Positions 23,527 through 32,040 of a DNA stretch of 64,000 nucleotides are shown piece by piece. A program made the translations under genes and the position numbers. The DNA is taken from assembly GCA_910589665.1 (NCBI GenBank), contig CAJUTR010000002.1, positions 124,001 to 188,000 on the forward strand, written 5' to 3'. A model generated the notes under the pieces. The model saw only the letters and a program-made list of their open reading frames with translations, ran no database searches and had not been told where the DNA came from. The DNA is from an uncultured Eubacterium sp. (GTDB lineage Bacteria > Bacillota > Clostridia > Lachnospirales > Lachnospiraceae). Position 1 is the first letter of the stretch. Each line of letters opens with the position of its first letter.

Positions 23527-24264
23527 ATGAAAAAGACGATTCAGAGTGTAATGGTTTGCTGCATGTTCTTTTTTGTTTTTTCTATTTTATCCGGCACGGA
23601 TACAGTAGAAGCGAAAAAGATGACAAGTGTGGAACAGGCGAAAAAAGCAGCTCTTAAAAAAGTTCCTTCGGCTACGGTGATCAAAGTGGGGGCGGATTAT
23701 GAGGATGGGGTCCGGGTCTACGAGGTAGAACTTCTGAAGGCTGGCAAAGAGCATAATTTTGAGTACCGCGCATCGGATGGGAAATTGCTCCAATATGACT
23801 GGGAGATCAATAACCCGCCCATTCAGGACCAGAATAAGAAAAATATTTCTAAAAAGGCCATTCAGAAAAAGGCAAGGAATAAAGTGAAAAAGGCGACGGT
23901 ACTCGGCACGGCTTTAACATATGATGACGGAAGGGCGGAGTACAAGGTAAAACTGAGTAACAAGAGTAAGAGTTATAAGCTGGTATATGATGCCAAGTCG
24001 GGAAAATTATTAGAGTACGAGTGGAAGCTTTTGGCTTCTGGTGGATCGTCAGGAGCGGACGGCAAGGACATCGGATTGGAGAAGGCGAAATCGATCGCGC
24101 AGAAAAAAGCACCGGGTGCCACGATCGTGAAAGCGAAGCGGGACACGGACGATGGGATCAAAGTGTATGAAATTGAACTCGTACAGGGAATGTATGAGTA
24201 TGATGTAAAGATTGATGCGAAGACGGGAAAGATTCTCGAATTTGAAAAAGATATCGATGACTAG
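23527..24264 (+). CDS. Secreted protein with three PepSY-type repeats
   Basis: A 245-residue exported protein: signal peptide to about residue 29, then three related units (about 34-100, 108-170 and 183-245). Each follows the PepSY pattern A..KA....P.A.V.K...DDG..VYEVEL...G.EY.....A..GK.LEYEW. PepSY domains are small external domains often linked to protease inhibition or sensing; the role here is unknown. Linkers are Lys-rich. Start ATG 23527 follows AGAAAGGATGAG. The cyclophilin lipoprotein gene follows after 15 bases, so the two are probably one transcript acting at the cell surface. Confidence 0.85.
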   Translation: MKKTIQSVMVCCMFFFVFSILSGTDTVEAKKMTSVEQAKKAALKKVPSATVIKVGADYEDGVRVYEVELLKAGKEHNFEYRASDGKLLQYDWEINNPPIQDQNKKNISKKAIQKKARNKVKKATVLGTALTYDDGRAEYKVKLSNKSKSYKLVYDAKSGKLLEYEWKLLASGGSSGADGKDIGLEKAKSIAQKKAPGATIVKAKRDTDDGIKVYEIELVQGMYEYDVKIDAKTGKILEFEKDIDD

Positions 24265-24279
24265 CGGAGGATTTTGTAC

Positions 24280-24867
24280 ATGAAAAAGAAACTCAGTTTT
24301 TTATTTGCGGCTGCCTTGATGGTATTTGTTCTGGCTGGCTGCGGCGGAACTTCCAGCGGGTCTGTTGACAGCGGCAAACATCATGTGGAGATTCAGGTGA
24401 AAGATTATGGGACGATCAAGGTGGAACTCGATGCCGATACAGCGCCTATTTCGGTATCCAATTTTATCAAGCTGGCGAAAGATGGTTTTTATGACGGCCT
24501 GACATTCCATCGGATCATCTCCGGCTTTATGATTCAGGGCGGCGATCCGTCGGGAAACGGGACCGGTGGTTCGGATGAGACGATCAAAGGAGAGTTCTCT
24601 GCAAACGGGGTAGAAAACGGTATATCACATGTCCGGGGCGTGATCTCGATGGCGCGTTCCCAGAATTATGACAGCGCCAGTTCCCAGTTCTTTATCATGC
24701 ACGCGGACGCGCCGAGTTTAGACGGCCAGTATGCGGCGTTTGGCAAGGTGACGGAGGGAATGGAGATCGTCGACAAGATCTGCGAAGATACGCCGGTCAC
24801 GGATGATAACGGAACGGTGAAGGCAGAAGAACAGCCGAAGATCGAGTCGGTGAAAGTGATTGATTAA
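24280..24867 (+). CDS. Peptidyl-prolyl cis-trans isomerase, cyclophilin type, lipoprotein
   Basis: A 195-residue lipoprotein. ATG 24280 lies after GGAGG; an in-frame TTG six bases earlier is less likely. The lipobox LAGC directs lipid anchoring at the Cys. The cyclophilin domain has FHRIISGFMIQGGDPSGNGTGG, SMARSQNYDSASSQFFIM (with the SSQFFI core) and YAAFGKVTEGMEIVD. It speeds Xaa-Pro isomerisation during folding of exported proteins. The fold is complete and the arginine of FHR is present. It follows the PepSY gene and ends at a strong terminator. Confidence 0.93.
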   Translation: MKKKLSFLFAAALMVFVLAGCGGTSSGSVDSGKHHVEIQVKDYGTIKVELDADTAPISVSNFIKLAKDGFYDGLTFHRIISGFMIQGGDPSGNGTGGSDETIKGEFSANGVENGISHVRGVISMARSQNYDSASSQFFIMHADAPSLDGQYAAFGKVTEGMEIVDKICEDTPVTDDNGTVKAEEQPKIESVKVID

Positions 24868-24916
24868 GGTTAATAAATGTGTGAAATATGACGATATAAT
24901 AAACAGCTAGGGACAG

Positions 24917-24960
24917 CGGCTGTTTTCAAAGGATGGAAATGCTTTGAAAACAGTCGTTTT
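24917..24960 (+). terminator. Terminator after the cyclophilin gene
   Basis: CGGCTGTTTTCAAAG (24917-24931) pairs with CTTTGAAAACAGTCG (24942-24956; one G-T), followed by TTTTCTTTT. Confidence 0.85.
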
Positions 24961-25070
24961 CTTTTGGCAAAAATAAAGAATAACCGCTTGGACCTTTTGA
25001 GGAGAGCGGGCGGTCCGGACAGCCAGTACAGCGTGGATCTGTATGAAGAAGGACTGCGGAAAGGAGAGAC

Positions 25071-25763
25071 ATGGGTATTTCAGGAGTGACAGGAGGCGGC
25101 GCGGATATCGCGCGAGGTCGTACTGTTACAGCGGATGGCGGGACAGGAACTCCTGTAAAAAAGAAACGCCTGACGGACACTTTTTCGGAGCTGATACGAG
25201 ACAGAAAGGAGGAATTTTACGTCAAGGTAAAAAATGGTACGATGGAGCCGAGTATTCCGATTGGGGCAGGTACTTATACCGAAAAAGAGTGGGATAAGAT
25301 CTTAAAACGTTTCGATGCCGTTCAGGAAGCGTTACGCGAGGCGGCAGGCTTAGAGACGGAGGAGAAGGAAGAAAAATCCAAGGATGAAACTACCGGCAAA
25401 GTTACGGACAAAGACGCAGACGATGTTATGGAATATCTCATTTGCAATGTCAAAGATCATCTTAAAGACAGGGAAAAGGATGACGAGGAAGAAGAAGGTG
25501 CAGGTCTGCTTTTGGCGCAGTATGTAACATGTACATATCCGTCAGATAGTCCCGATAAAGAAGATGTGCTGTATATGATAGTTTATGATTCGCAGGGGAT
25601 CCGGTGCCTGAACATGGCGACCGGGCAGTGTGAGTGGTCGATCAGGTTTACGGACGAAAGTCAGTTTAACAATGTGGATAAGATCATGAGCGCCTTCTCT
25701 GACGATGATGATCTGTCATCTGCGTGTAAGGAAAAGTTTTGGCGGGAGATCCTTTTGGATTGA
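25071..25763 (+). CDS. Unknown cytoplasmic protein with acidic linker
   Basis: A 230-residue protein starting at ATG 25071 with GGAAAGGAGAG upstream. There is no signal peptide or membrane helix. The N-terminus is Gly-rich (MGISGVTGGGADIARG). Residues about 40-85 include EFYVKVKNGTMEPSIPIG and TEKEWDKILKRFDAVQE, a pattern I recall from other unannotated Lachnospiraceae proteins but cannot name. A long Glu/Lys/Asp linker (about 95-145) leads to a C-terminal part with LAQYVTCTYPSDSPD and a helical end. It stands alone between a terminator and the tyrS leader. No function is proposed. Confidence 0.65.
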   Translation: MGISGVTGGGADIARGRTVTADGGTGTPVKKKRLTDTFSELIRDRKEEFYVKVKNGTMEPSIPIGAGTYTEKEWDKILKRFDAVQEALREAAGLETEEKEEKSKDETTGKVTDKDADDVMEYLICNVKDHLKDREKDDEEEEGAGLLLAQYVTCTYPSDSPDKEDVLYMIVYDSQGIRCLNMATGQCEWSIRFTDESQFNNVDKIMSAFSDDDDLSSACKEKFWREILLD

Positions 25764-25853
25764 TGGACGATGTATCCAGTGCGGAAAAGGAAAGAACTGG
25801 GGTGGAGTGTGTATTTTGCGCGGCGGCATATCGTGGAAACGGAGAAAAAATCG

Positions 25854-25882
25854 TTGACAAACGAAAAGCAGTCTGCTATGAT
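25854..25882 (+). promoter_or_regulatory. Sigma-A promoter of tyrS
   Basis: Consensus TTGACA (25854-25859), 17 bases, TATGAT (25877-25882). Transcription would start near 25890, at the head of the T-box leader. Confidence 0.8.
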
Positions 25883-25889
25883 GAAAAAG

Positions 25890-26185
25890 TCAAATGCGAA
25901 GAAAAGAAGAAGTAGTGACAGAGGAAACTTACAGAGAGCGGCCGGCAGCTGAGAGGCGCAAGGGAATCCTGTCATGAATACATCTTGGAGTATCCGGCTG
26001 AAGGGACATGAGATGCAGGCTTATGTTTTGGTAGGTTTGGACGGTGGTGTACCCGTTATCGTACAGGGATATGATAGTATCCTGCCAAGCCCGGCCTGAT
26101 GTGAGTCACCGGGGAAAAAAGGTGGTAACACGAAGAGATTTCGTCCTTTTGCAAGTGAGAAGATCATTTGCAGAAGGACTTTTTT
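25890..26185 (+). ncRNA. Tyrosine T-box leader of tyrS
   Basis: The 544 bases between the unknown gene and tyrS are mostly this leader. It has the AGAGAG start of Stem I (25932-25938 region), a CTGAGAGG element, and a specifier loop reading GAA-TAC-A with the Tyr codon TAC at 25979-25981, followed by GGAG at the conserved spacing. The T-box core AAGGTGGTAACACG lies at 26119-26132. The terminator GTCCTTTTGCAAGTGA / TCATTTGCAGAAGGAC (26143-26179) ends in six T. Uncharged tRNA(Tyr) would pair with TAC and the core, favour the antiterminator and allow tyrS transcription. Confidence 0.9.
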
Positions 26186-26307
26186 GTTTTCTTCCCAGGA
26201 CGAGAGCATGTGTATGTAAATAAGATCCATACGGCAATTTGTGTCTGCGCGCTGCTTGACACAAAGTTACTTTATGCGCAAAAAGCAGCGCAGAAACGAG
26301 GATTAGG

Positions 26308-27534
26308 ATGAAAGTATATGAAGAATTGGTTGCCCGCGGACTGATCGCGCAGGTAACGGATGAAGAAGAGATCAGGGAACTGGTAAATGCAGGGAAAGCG
26401 GTGTTTTACATCGGATTTGACCCGACGGCGGACAGCCTCCATGTCGGGCATTTCATGGCTCTCTGTCTGATGAAGCGGCTGCAGATGGCAGGAAATAAGC
26501 CGATCGCCCTGATTGGGGGAGGGACGGCGATGGTCGGGGATCCTTCCGGCCGGACGGATATGCGCCAGATGATGACGAAGGAAATGATCGACCACAATGT
26601 GGCGTGTTTCAAAAAGCAGATGAGCCGTTTTATTGATTTTTCGGATGGAAAAGCGATCGTGGTAAACAACGCCGACTGGCTGATGGACTTAAATTACATG
26701 GATGTCCTGCGGGAGATCGGCCCGCATTTTTCCGTCAACCGGATGCTGGCGGCGGAATGCTATAAGCAGCGTATGGAAAAGGGACTTACGTTTTTGGAAT
26801 TTAATTACATGATCATGCAGAGTTTTGATTTTTACTCCCTGTTCCAAAAATATGGCTGCAATATGCAGTTTGGCGGTGATGACCAGTGGAGCAACATGCT
26901 CGGCGGCACCGAACTGATCCGCCGCAAACTCGGAAAGGACGCGTATGCGATGACCATCAATCTTCTGCTGAATTCCGAGGGCAAGAAAATGGGGAAAACC
27001 CAGTCCGGTGCCGTCTGGCTCGATCCGGAAAAGACGAGTCCGTTCGATTTTTACCAGTACTGGCGGAATGTGGCCGATGGCGATGTGCTGAAATGTCTGC
27101 GCATGCTGACGTTTTTGCCGCTGGAACAGATTGAGGAGATGGATCAGTGGGAGGGCAGCCAGCTCAATCAGGCGAAGGAGATCCTCGCATTCGAATTGAC
27201 GAAAATGGTTCACGGAGACGAAGAAGCAGAGAAAGCGCAGGAGGGCGCGCGCGCGCTGTTCGCGAGCGGAAGTGCCGCGCAGATGCCGGAGGTATGTCTG
27301 GAAGATGCCGATTTTGAGGAGGGCAGCATCGGAATCCTCAATCTTCTCGTAAAAGCAGGACTGGCGCCGTCAAATGGCGAGGCGAGGCGGAATGTGCAGC
27401 AGGGCGGTGTGTCGATCGACGGTGAAAAGGTGGATGACGTCAGAATGCAGATCGCGAAGGAGCGGATCGGAGCGGACGGGATCGTTTTGAAGCGGGGGAA
27501 GAAAAAATTTATGCGGATTACGGTGAAGATATGA
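26308..27534 (+). CDS. tyrS: Tyrosyl-tRNA synthetase
   Basis: A 408-residue class I synthetase of the bacterial TyrRS type. The HIGH-type motif is HVGH (45-48) in DPTADSLHVGHF, and the KMSKS-type loop reads KMGKT (227-231). The C-terminal S4-like RNA-binding domain (LLVKAGLAPSNGEARRNVQQGG) is present. It attaches Tyr to tRNA(Tyr). Start ATG 26308 follows GAGGATTAGG. A GCGCTGCTT/AAGCAGCGC hairpin (26249-26291) lies just before the ribosome site. Expression is governed by the Tyr T-box. Its stop overlaps the start of the next membrane protein gene (ATGA). Confidence 0.97.
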   Translation: MKVYEELVARGLIAQVTDEEEIRELVNAGKAVFYIGFDPTADSLHVGHFMALCLMKRLQMAGNKPIALIGGGTAMVGDPSGRTDMRQMMTKEMIDHNVACFKKQMSRFIDFSDGKAIVVNNADWLMDLNYMDVLREIGPHFSVNRMLAAECYKQRMEKGLTFLEFNYMIMQSFDFYSLFQKYGCNMQFGGDDQWSNMLGGTELIRRKLGKDAYAMTINLLLNSEGKKMGKTQSGAVWLDPEKTSPFDFYQYWRNVADGDVLKCLRMLTFLPLEQIEEMDQWEGSQLNQAKEILAFELTKMVHGDEEAEKAQEGARALFASGSAAQMPEVCLEDADFEEGSIGILNLLVKAGLAPSNGEARRNVQQGGVSIDGEKVDDVRMQIAKERIGADGIVLKRGKKKFMRITVKI

Positions 27535-27863
27535 TCGTTGCTTTTGTTCTATGGAGTATCGTTTCCCTTGTGTTTTTAGGAATTGGGATCAGCTGCCGCA
27601 AATCGAAGGAGGCCGTAGGTTTTTTTACGTTTGTAAAACCGCCCGAAGTCGAAGAGACAGGGCGGTATAACCGGGCGGTAGGGATTTTATGGTTTATGGC
27701 GGCTGGTATCTTTGAGGTGATCGGGATACCTTTCATGTTCTTACAGCAAAATTCGCCCTTTTCTATCCTGATCGTATTTGCAGTCATTCTTTTGATCCTG
27801 GGAATGATGATCGCATATATCAGAATAGAGGCCAGATATAGGAAAAAATCTGACGGTTTATAG
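27531..27863 (+). CDS. Small membrane protein, three predicted helices
   Basis: A 110-residue protein overlapping the tyrS stop by four bases. Hydrophobic segments lie at about 2-20, 47-67 and 76-95, with a short charged loop (FVKPPEVEETGRYN) between the first two and a basic C-terminus. The layout resembles DUF3784-type small membrane proteins, but I cannot confirm the family. Translation is probably coupled to tyrS; a functional link is not evident. Confidence 0.65.
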   Translation: MIVAFVLWSIVSLVFLGIGISCRKSKEAVGFFTFVKPPEVEETGRYNRAVGILWFMAAGIFEVIGIPFMFLQQNSPFSILIVFAVILLILGMMIAYIRIEARYRKKSDGL

Positions 27864-27965
27864 TGAACTGCCGCATGCTGTCACGCACAGGCCTGTTATC
27901 AGAAGAAGTGTGAGATTTAATAAGGATCTATTCATGTGTGATGTCACTTCTTTTGGTAGAGAAGT

Positions 27966-28004
27966 GCCTTATCATGCAAGCGTGAACGGCATGTCGGCTT
28001 TTTT
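27966..28004 (+). terminator. Probable terminator after the tyrS unit
   Basis: GCC..CATGC (27966-27977) pairs with GCATG..GGC (27989-27998) with a small internal loop, followed by six T (27999-28004). Confidence 0.55.
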
Positions 28005-28014
28005 GCTTTTGATG

Positions 28015-28497
28015 TCACATGACTGAAATGCCATAATCCAAAATTACATGTCCATTTTCATCCGGCGTTGTAAATCTTGGGCAGTTGTAGCGTTCGAAAC
28101 ACCAATCATCTTCCTTCCGTTCCATATGAAGTTCCTTCAGTTTTTCCAGGCACATATTGTGCGTATCCATGGAAAAGAACTCCCCGCTGTTCTCTTTGTC
28201 AGATAAATAACATACCGCATAATCCAGTGGTTCAATGTCGATAGATTCAAACCCGTCTGGAGCTTCTGTATCCGGGGAAAACAGCATGCCGATCCAGCGT
28301 TCCGGCATTCCATTCACGATATGTACCGCACCGATATACGCATCACCGTTAAAGGGGAGGCAGGGGTTTACTTCCAGTTTTTCAAACCAGTTATTGTCCC
28401 ACCATTCGTCCCAGTTTGGAACTCCTTCATATTTTTTACCGATCAGCCGCGCGGCCGGACAACTTTCCTTTTTTACTTCTAAAATCTGAACTGCCAT
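28015..28497 (-). CDS. Stand-alone GyrI/AraC-effector-binding-like protein
   Basis: A 160-residue protein. ATG 28497 is chosen because GGAGG lies seven to twelve bases upstream. It resembles the GyrI-like (AraC E-bind) ligand-binding fold: an N-terminal strand (VQILEVKKESCPAARLIG), YIGAVHIVNG, the central IEPLDYAVCYL and the terminal strand with PRFTTPDENGHVILDYGI. Such domains bind small, often hydrophobic or cationic compounds. It is the third gene of an AraC/GyrI - MATE - GyrI group on the minus strand, which suggests sensing or sequestering of a compound that the MATE pump exports (inference). Confidence 0.65.
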   Translation of the reverse strand: MAVQILEVKKESCPAARLIGKKYEGVPNWDEWWDNNWFEKLEVNPCLPFNGDAYIGAVHIVNGMPERWIGMLFSPDTEAPDGFESIDIEPLDYAVCYLSDKENSGEFFSMDTHNMCLEKLKELHMERKEDDWCFERYNCPRFTTPDENGHVILDYGISVM

Positions 28498-28567
28498 TTG
28501 CCATACCTCCATTTCTTTTTTTCTGATTTTCTCTATATTCTTTATTATAAACGGAACGGGAAATTTG

Positions 28568-29890
28568 TCAACAAAAACCGAAAAAATGTTCGATTTTTCT
28601 CCGTATCAGGAAAATCCCGACGATACATACTACAACCTCCGTCACCGGATATGACAGCCACACCCCTGTCACACCGAAAGCGGACGATAAAACAAATGCT
28701 GCCGGAAGGATGACAAAAAGTGCTCTCGCTAGGGAAATAGCCTGTGCCGGGAGCGATTTTTCAGTCGCGGTAAGATGGGTGGAGAGGATTATATTAAACC
28801 CGGCAAACGGAATGGCGGTAAAGTAGATTTTTAGTCCAGACACCGAAATCTGCTGCAGCGATACATCCCGTTCCCTGTTAAAGGCGGATGTGAGCGCCTC
28901 CGCGCCGAAGAAAAACAGCAGATATATCAGTGCGGAAACGGCCAGTGAACAACAGACAGCATATTGGAACGCTCTTTTTATCGTTTCTTTGTCACCGCGG
29001 CCGTAGGCGCGGCTCGTGATCGGCTGTGTTCCCTGCGCGATGCCCGTACAGATGGAAGATACGACGAGTGACAGATTGGCGATCACACCGTAGGCCGCCA
29101 CCCCTGTATTGCCGCACAGGGAAAGGAGGATCGAATTAAAGGTGATCATGACGATGGCGGAGGAGGTCTCAGTGACAAGCGACGGAATGCCGAGCGAGAG
29201 GATGTTTGCCGTCAGCCGCACAGAAATACGGTGCCGTATCCAGTGAAAATGATGTTTCTTCCGAATGCCATGTACGGATAAAATGGACATGCTGATCAAA
29301 GGGGCGATCCCGGTCGCGAGCACGGCACCCAGGATCCCCATGTTCATCGGGAAGATAAAAACGTAGTCGAGGATAATATTGGAGAAACTGCCGGTCAGCA
29401 TGGCGGCCATTGAGAGTGCCGGGTTTCCGTCGTTTCTGACAAAACAGATCAAAACGTCGTTCAGCATGAATGCCGGGGCAAAAAGTAAAATTACCATTAG
29501 GTAAGTATGGGTCATCGAAAACACGTCATTGTCAGCGCCGAGCAGTGTTGTGAGAGGACAGGAAAGGAAAAGTCCGGCCAGCACGAACAGAAAAGCGAGA
29601 ATACAGGTAAAAACGAGAACGGATGAAAATGTCCGGCTGGCGTTCTCACTGTCTGCCTGTCCACGAAAGATTGAATATTTCATCGCGCCTCCCATGCCGA
29701 GCATCAGCCCGCAGCCGTGTACGATGCTGTATACGGGGATGGCGAGGTTAAGCGCTGTCAGTCCGTTCGTGCCCAGTCCGTTTGAGACAAAAAACGTATC
29801 GGCAAGGATGTAGCAGGACAGGCCGATCATGCCGCATATATTGAGTGAAACATAGGTGAAGAATTGTTTGAACAGCGATTGTTTTTTCAT
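28568..29890 (-). CDS. MATE-family multidrug/organic cation exporter
   Basis: A 440-residue integral membrane protein with about twelve hydrophobic segments in two homologous halves. ATG 29890 follows AAGGAGGATACC; the frame extends upstream but that part crosses the terminator at 29948-29977 and is not coding-like. MATE-like features are the N-terminal LFKQFFTYVSLNICGMIGLSCYILAD region, FFVSNGLGTNGLTALNLAIP and GIAQGTQPITSRAYGRGD. It would expel toxic compounds using a sodium or proton gradient. It lies between the AraC/GyrI regulator and the GyrI-like protein. Confidence 0.9.
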   Translation of the reverse strand: MKKQSLFKQFFTYVSLNICGMIGLSCYILADTFFVSNGLGTNGLTALNLAIPVYSIVHGCGLMLGMGGAMKYSIFRGQADSENASRTFSSVLVFTCILAFLFVLAGLFLSCPLTTLLGADNDVFSMTHTYLMVILLFAPAFMLNDVLICFVRNDGNPALSMAAMLTGSFSNIILDYVFIFPMNMGILGAVLATGIAPLISMSILSVHGIRKKHHFHWIRHRISVRLTANILSLGIPSLVTETSSAIVMITFNSILLSLCGNTGVAAYGVIANLSLVVSSICTGIAQGTQPITSRAYGRGDKETIKRAFQYAVCCSLAVSALIYLLFFFGAEALTSAFNRERDVSLQQISVSGLKIYFTAIPFAGFNIILSTHLTATEKSLPAQAISLARALFVILPAAFVLSSAFGVTGVWLSYPVTEVVVCIVGIFLIRRKIEHFFGFC

Positions 29891-29947
29891 GGTATCCTCC
29901 TTTTTTCCTAACTCCTTCGAAAGCAAACACATATTTGTATTATTATG

Positions 29948-29977
29948 AAAAAACGCCAGCCTTCCCATCTTCTGGCG
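29948..29977 (-). terminator. Terminator between the AraC/GyrI regulator and the MATE gene
   Basis: Minus strand: CGCCAG, 12-base loop, CTGGCG, then TTTTTT. A second inverted repeat (GGAAGT/ACTTCC) lies immediately upstream in the transcript. Confidence 0.7.
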
Positions 29978-30080
29978 GAAGTGTTTTGGTACTTCCGTCT
30001 GGACCTGACGATGGAAAGTCTGACGTGGATTCTCTTTACCCGGTGGCAAAAAGCACGTATTTCCTATATTTATAACAAAG

Positions 30081-30986
30081 TTAAGGTTTCTTTTTCCGTG
30101 CCGGCCGCAGCACCTGATAACCGAGTTCTTCCGGGAAATGCCGCTGATAGTCGTTGCACAAATCCTCATTCCACTCGTAACCCCGTGTTTGGGGATCGAA
30201 ATTCCATGCCAGTTTTTCCACCCGTTCCATCACCTCCCCGCAATCCTTTAAATAGTCAAAAGCCGGGTGATAGAAAACGAAATAATCACTCGCGGGAAGT
30301 TCCCTGATCTCAAACCCGTCCGGGATCACCCCCTGATAGTCAACCGGCACGCCAAACCCGTAGAAATAGCCTTTTCGGCCATTTTCGTAAAACCATCCGG
30401 CTGTGTGGCAGGTTACGACCGGGTGGGAGACATGGCTCATGCTGTCGATCGTCCCGCAGACCGTGTCACAATCGTGCCTGTTCCAGAAACTACAATAGTC
30501 TGTGGCGTCGATATCCCAGATCCCGATGTATTTATGGGCGGGAATATGCTCCATGCGGATATGTGCATCTGTCAGTATCGTCTGATTCATAGTAGGCCCT
30601 CCTTTATTCACATAATGTTGCGGGAAGAGAACGACCATTGAGCTAGAGAGAGCGATGGGGACAGGATTTTTCCGATATGCAGCCGGTGTACATCCGAACG
30701 TATTCATAAAAGCCCTCGTCAGTGCTTCCTGTGAGGAATACCCGTATTTCAACGCGATATCGAGAATGCGGGACTTTGTATCCCGTATTTCCAGTGCGGC
30801 TAAAGCAAGCCGCCTGCCAGCGACATAACTTTTAAATGTCATCCCCGTGATTTCATGAAAACGACTGGAGCAGTAGTATGGCGAATACCCGATCTGTCTG
30901 GAGAGTTCCAAAAGAGAAGGGGTTTGTGTTAGATGCTCTTCGATCCAGTTGATCATGTCCTGTACGGTCTCATTCCACTCAAACAA
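30081..30986 (-). CDS. AraC-family regulator with GyrI-like effector domain
   Basis: A 301-residue regulator. TTG 30986 is chosen: AAGGAGGG lies six bases upstream, while an ATG further up lacks a site. Residues about 5-105 are an AraC double HTH (LTQTPSLLELSRQIGYSP and ILDIALKYGYSSQEALTRAF, with the usual FGCTPAAYR ending). Residues about 135-295 are a GyrI-like effector domain with paired hydrophobic strands and the conserved DYFVFYHP region. It probably senses a compound and controls the neighbouring MATE exporter, as BmrR- or Rob-type regulators do (inference). Confidence 0.87.
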   Translation of the reverse strand: MFEWNETVQDMINWIEEHLTQTPSLLELSRQIGYSPYYCSSRFHEITGMTFKSYVAGRRLALAALEIRDTKSRILDIALKYGYSSQEALTRAFMNTFGCTPAAYRKNPVPIALSSSMVVLFPQHYVNKGGPTMNQTILTDAHIRMEHIPAHKYIGIWDIDATDYCSFWNRHDCDTVCGTIDSMSHVSHPVVTCHTAGWFYENGRKGYFYGFGVPVDYQGVIPDGFEIRELPASDYFVFYHPAFDYLKDCGEVMERVEKLAWNFDPQTRGYEWNEDLCNDYQRHFPEELGYQVLRPARKKKP

Positions 30987-31261
30987 ATCAATTCCCTCCT
31001 TGTCAGAAATATTGTAGCATATAGATAGACAGGAAGTTTTGATATATGTTGCGAATTGATCGTTGCAACAATAACTATATACGTTAAACGGCAGATTCAA
31101 ATTTATAAGAATTATATCATATCCTGCTGTGTTTTTCCATATAGACTGCCGTGTTTTTTGGACAGTTTGTCATGAGTTATCGTTATAATGATAGAGAAGT
31201 AACTTGTTTGAAAAAAATCGGAAAATTGTAAGAAAATAGTAACAAAAATACCTACTGGATG

Positions 31262-31270
31262 TGTTATGAT
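31262..31270 (+). promoter_or_regulatory. Extended -10 promoter of the ABC cassette
   Basis: TG-T-TATGAT at 31262-31270, 65 bases upstream of the GTG start at 31336. There is no good -35. The 235-base region between the divergent AraC gene and this cassette holds no other gene I can support. Confidence 0.5.
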
Positions 31271-31335
31271 GATAAAGTTATGTAATCTTTTATCATAGGT
31301 AACACGGATCATCACACAGAGAGGAGGGGAAATAG

Positions 31336-32025
31336 GTGGAAAATCACTCAAAGTGCGTGATCGATGTCAAAAATCTGTATAAAATCTATCCGATCGGAAA
31401 TAACCGCGTGCGTGCGCTGGATGGTGTTAGTTTCCAGGTGTTTGAAGGAGAGTTTTGCGCGATCGTCGGGGCGTCCGGTTCCGGAAAATCGACATTGTTA
31501 AATATGCTGGCTGGTTTGGAGAAGCCGACAAAAGGGATCATTACCGTGGCGGGGGAGCGGATCGATACTTATAACGAAAACCGGCTGGTACGTTTTCGCA
31601 GGGAAAAGGTTGGCTTTATATTTCAGTCATTTAATCTGATCGGTACGATGAATGCGGTGGAAAATGTAGCGCTGCCGCTTATGTTCCGTGGAATTCCCAA
31701 AAAAATTCGGATGAAGCGGGCGGAAAAAATGATCGAGCTCGTAGGACTTAAAAAATTCCGCCGGCACAAACCAAATCAGATGTCGGGCGGTCAGTAGCAG
31801 CGAGTCGGCGTGGCGAGGGCGCTCGTCTTGAACCCGAGTATCGTTTTTGCTGACGAACCGACGGGAAATCTGGATTCTGCCACATCGGCGGAGATGATGG
31901 ACCTTATGCGTCATGTTTTGAACGAGAGAAAGAAAACGCTCGTGATGGTGACACACGACCCGGAACTGGCAGCGCTGGCTGACCGCCAGATCAGGATCAG
32001 GGATGGAAAGATAATAGAAGCTTAG
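31336..32025 (+). pseudogene. MacB-type ABC transporter ATPase interrupted by an in-frame TAG
   Basis: A 230-codon frame from GTG 31336 (GAGGAGGGG upstream) to 32025 that would encode a normal LolD/MacB-type ATPase, except for TAG at 31795-31797. Walker A is GASGSGKST; the Q-loop region reads VGFIFQSFNLIGTMNAVENV; Walker B is VFADEPTGNLDS; the H-loop is VMVTHDPE. The stop falls inside the signature: MSGGQ-stop-QRVGVARAL, where relatives have SGGQQQRV, so one C-to-T change in CAG explains it. Both flanking parts stay in the same frame and look conserved, so the change seems recent. Without readthrough the product lacks Walker B. Exoprotein and permease genes follow. Confidence 0.88.
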
Positions 32026-32040
32026 AAGGAGGCTCGAAAT

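Noticed and set aside
25770..25952. A 60-codon frame before the tyrS leader
   Set aside because: It runs across the tyrS promoter and the start of the T-box, with no ribosome site.
31112..31351. A 79-codon minus-strand frame before the ABC cassette
   Set aside because: It spans the cassette promoter and ribosome site, and its hydrophobic content comes from AT-rich intergenic DNA.
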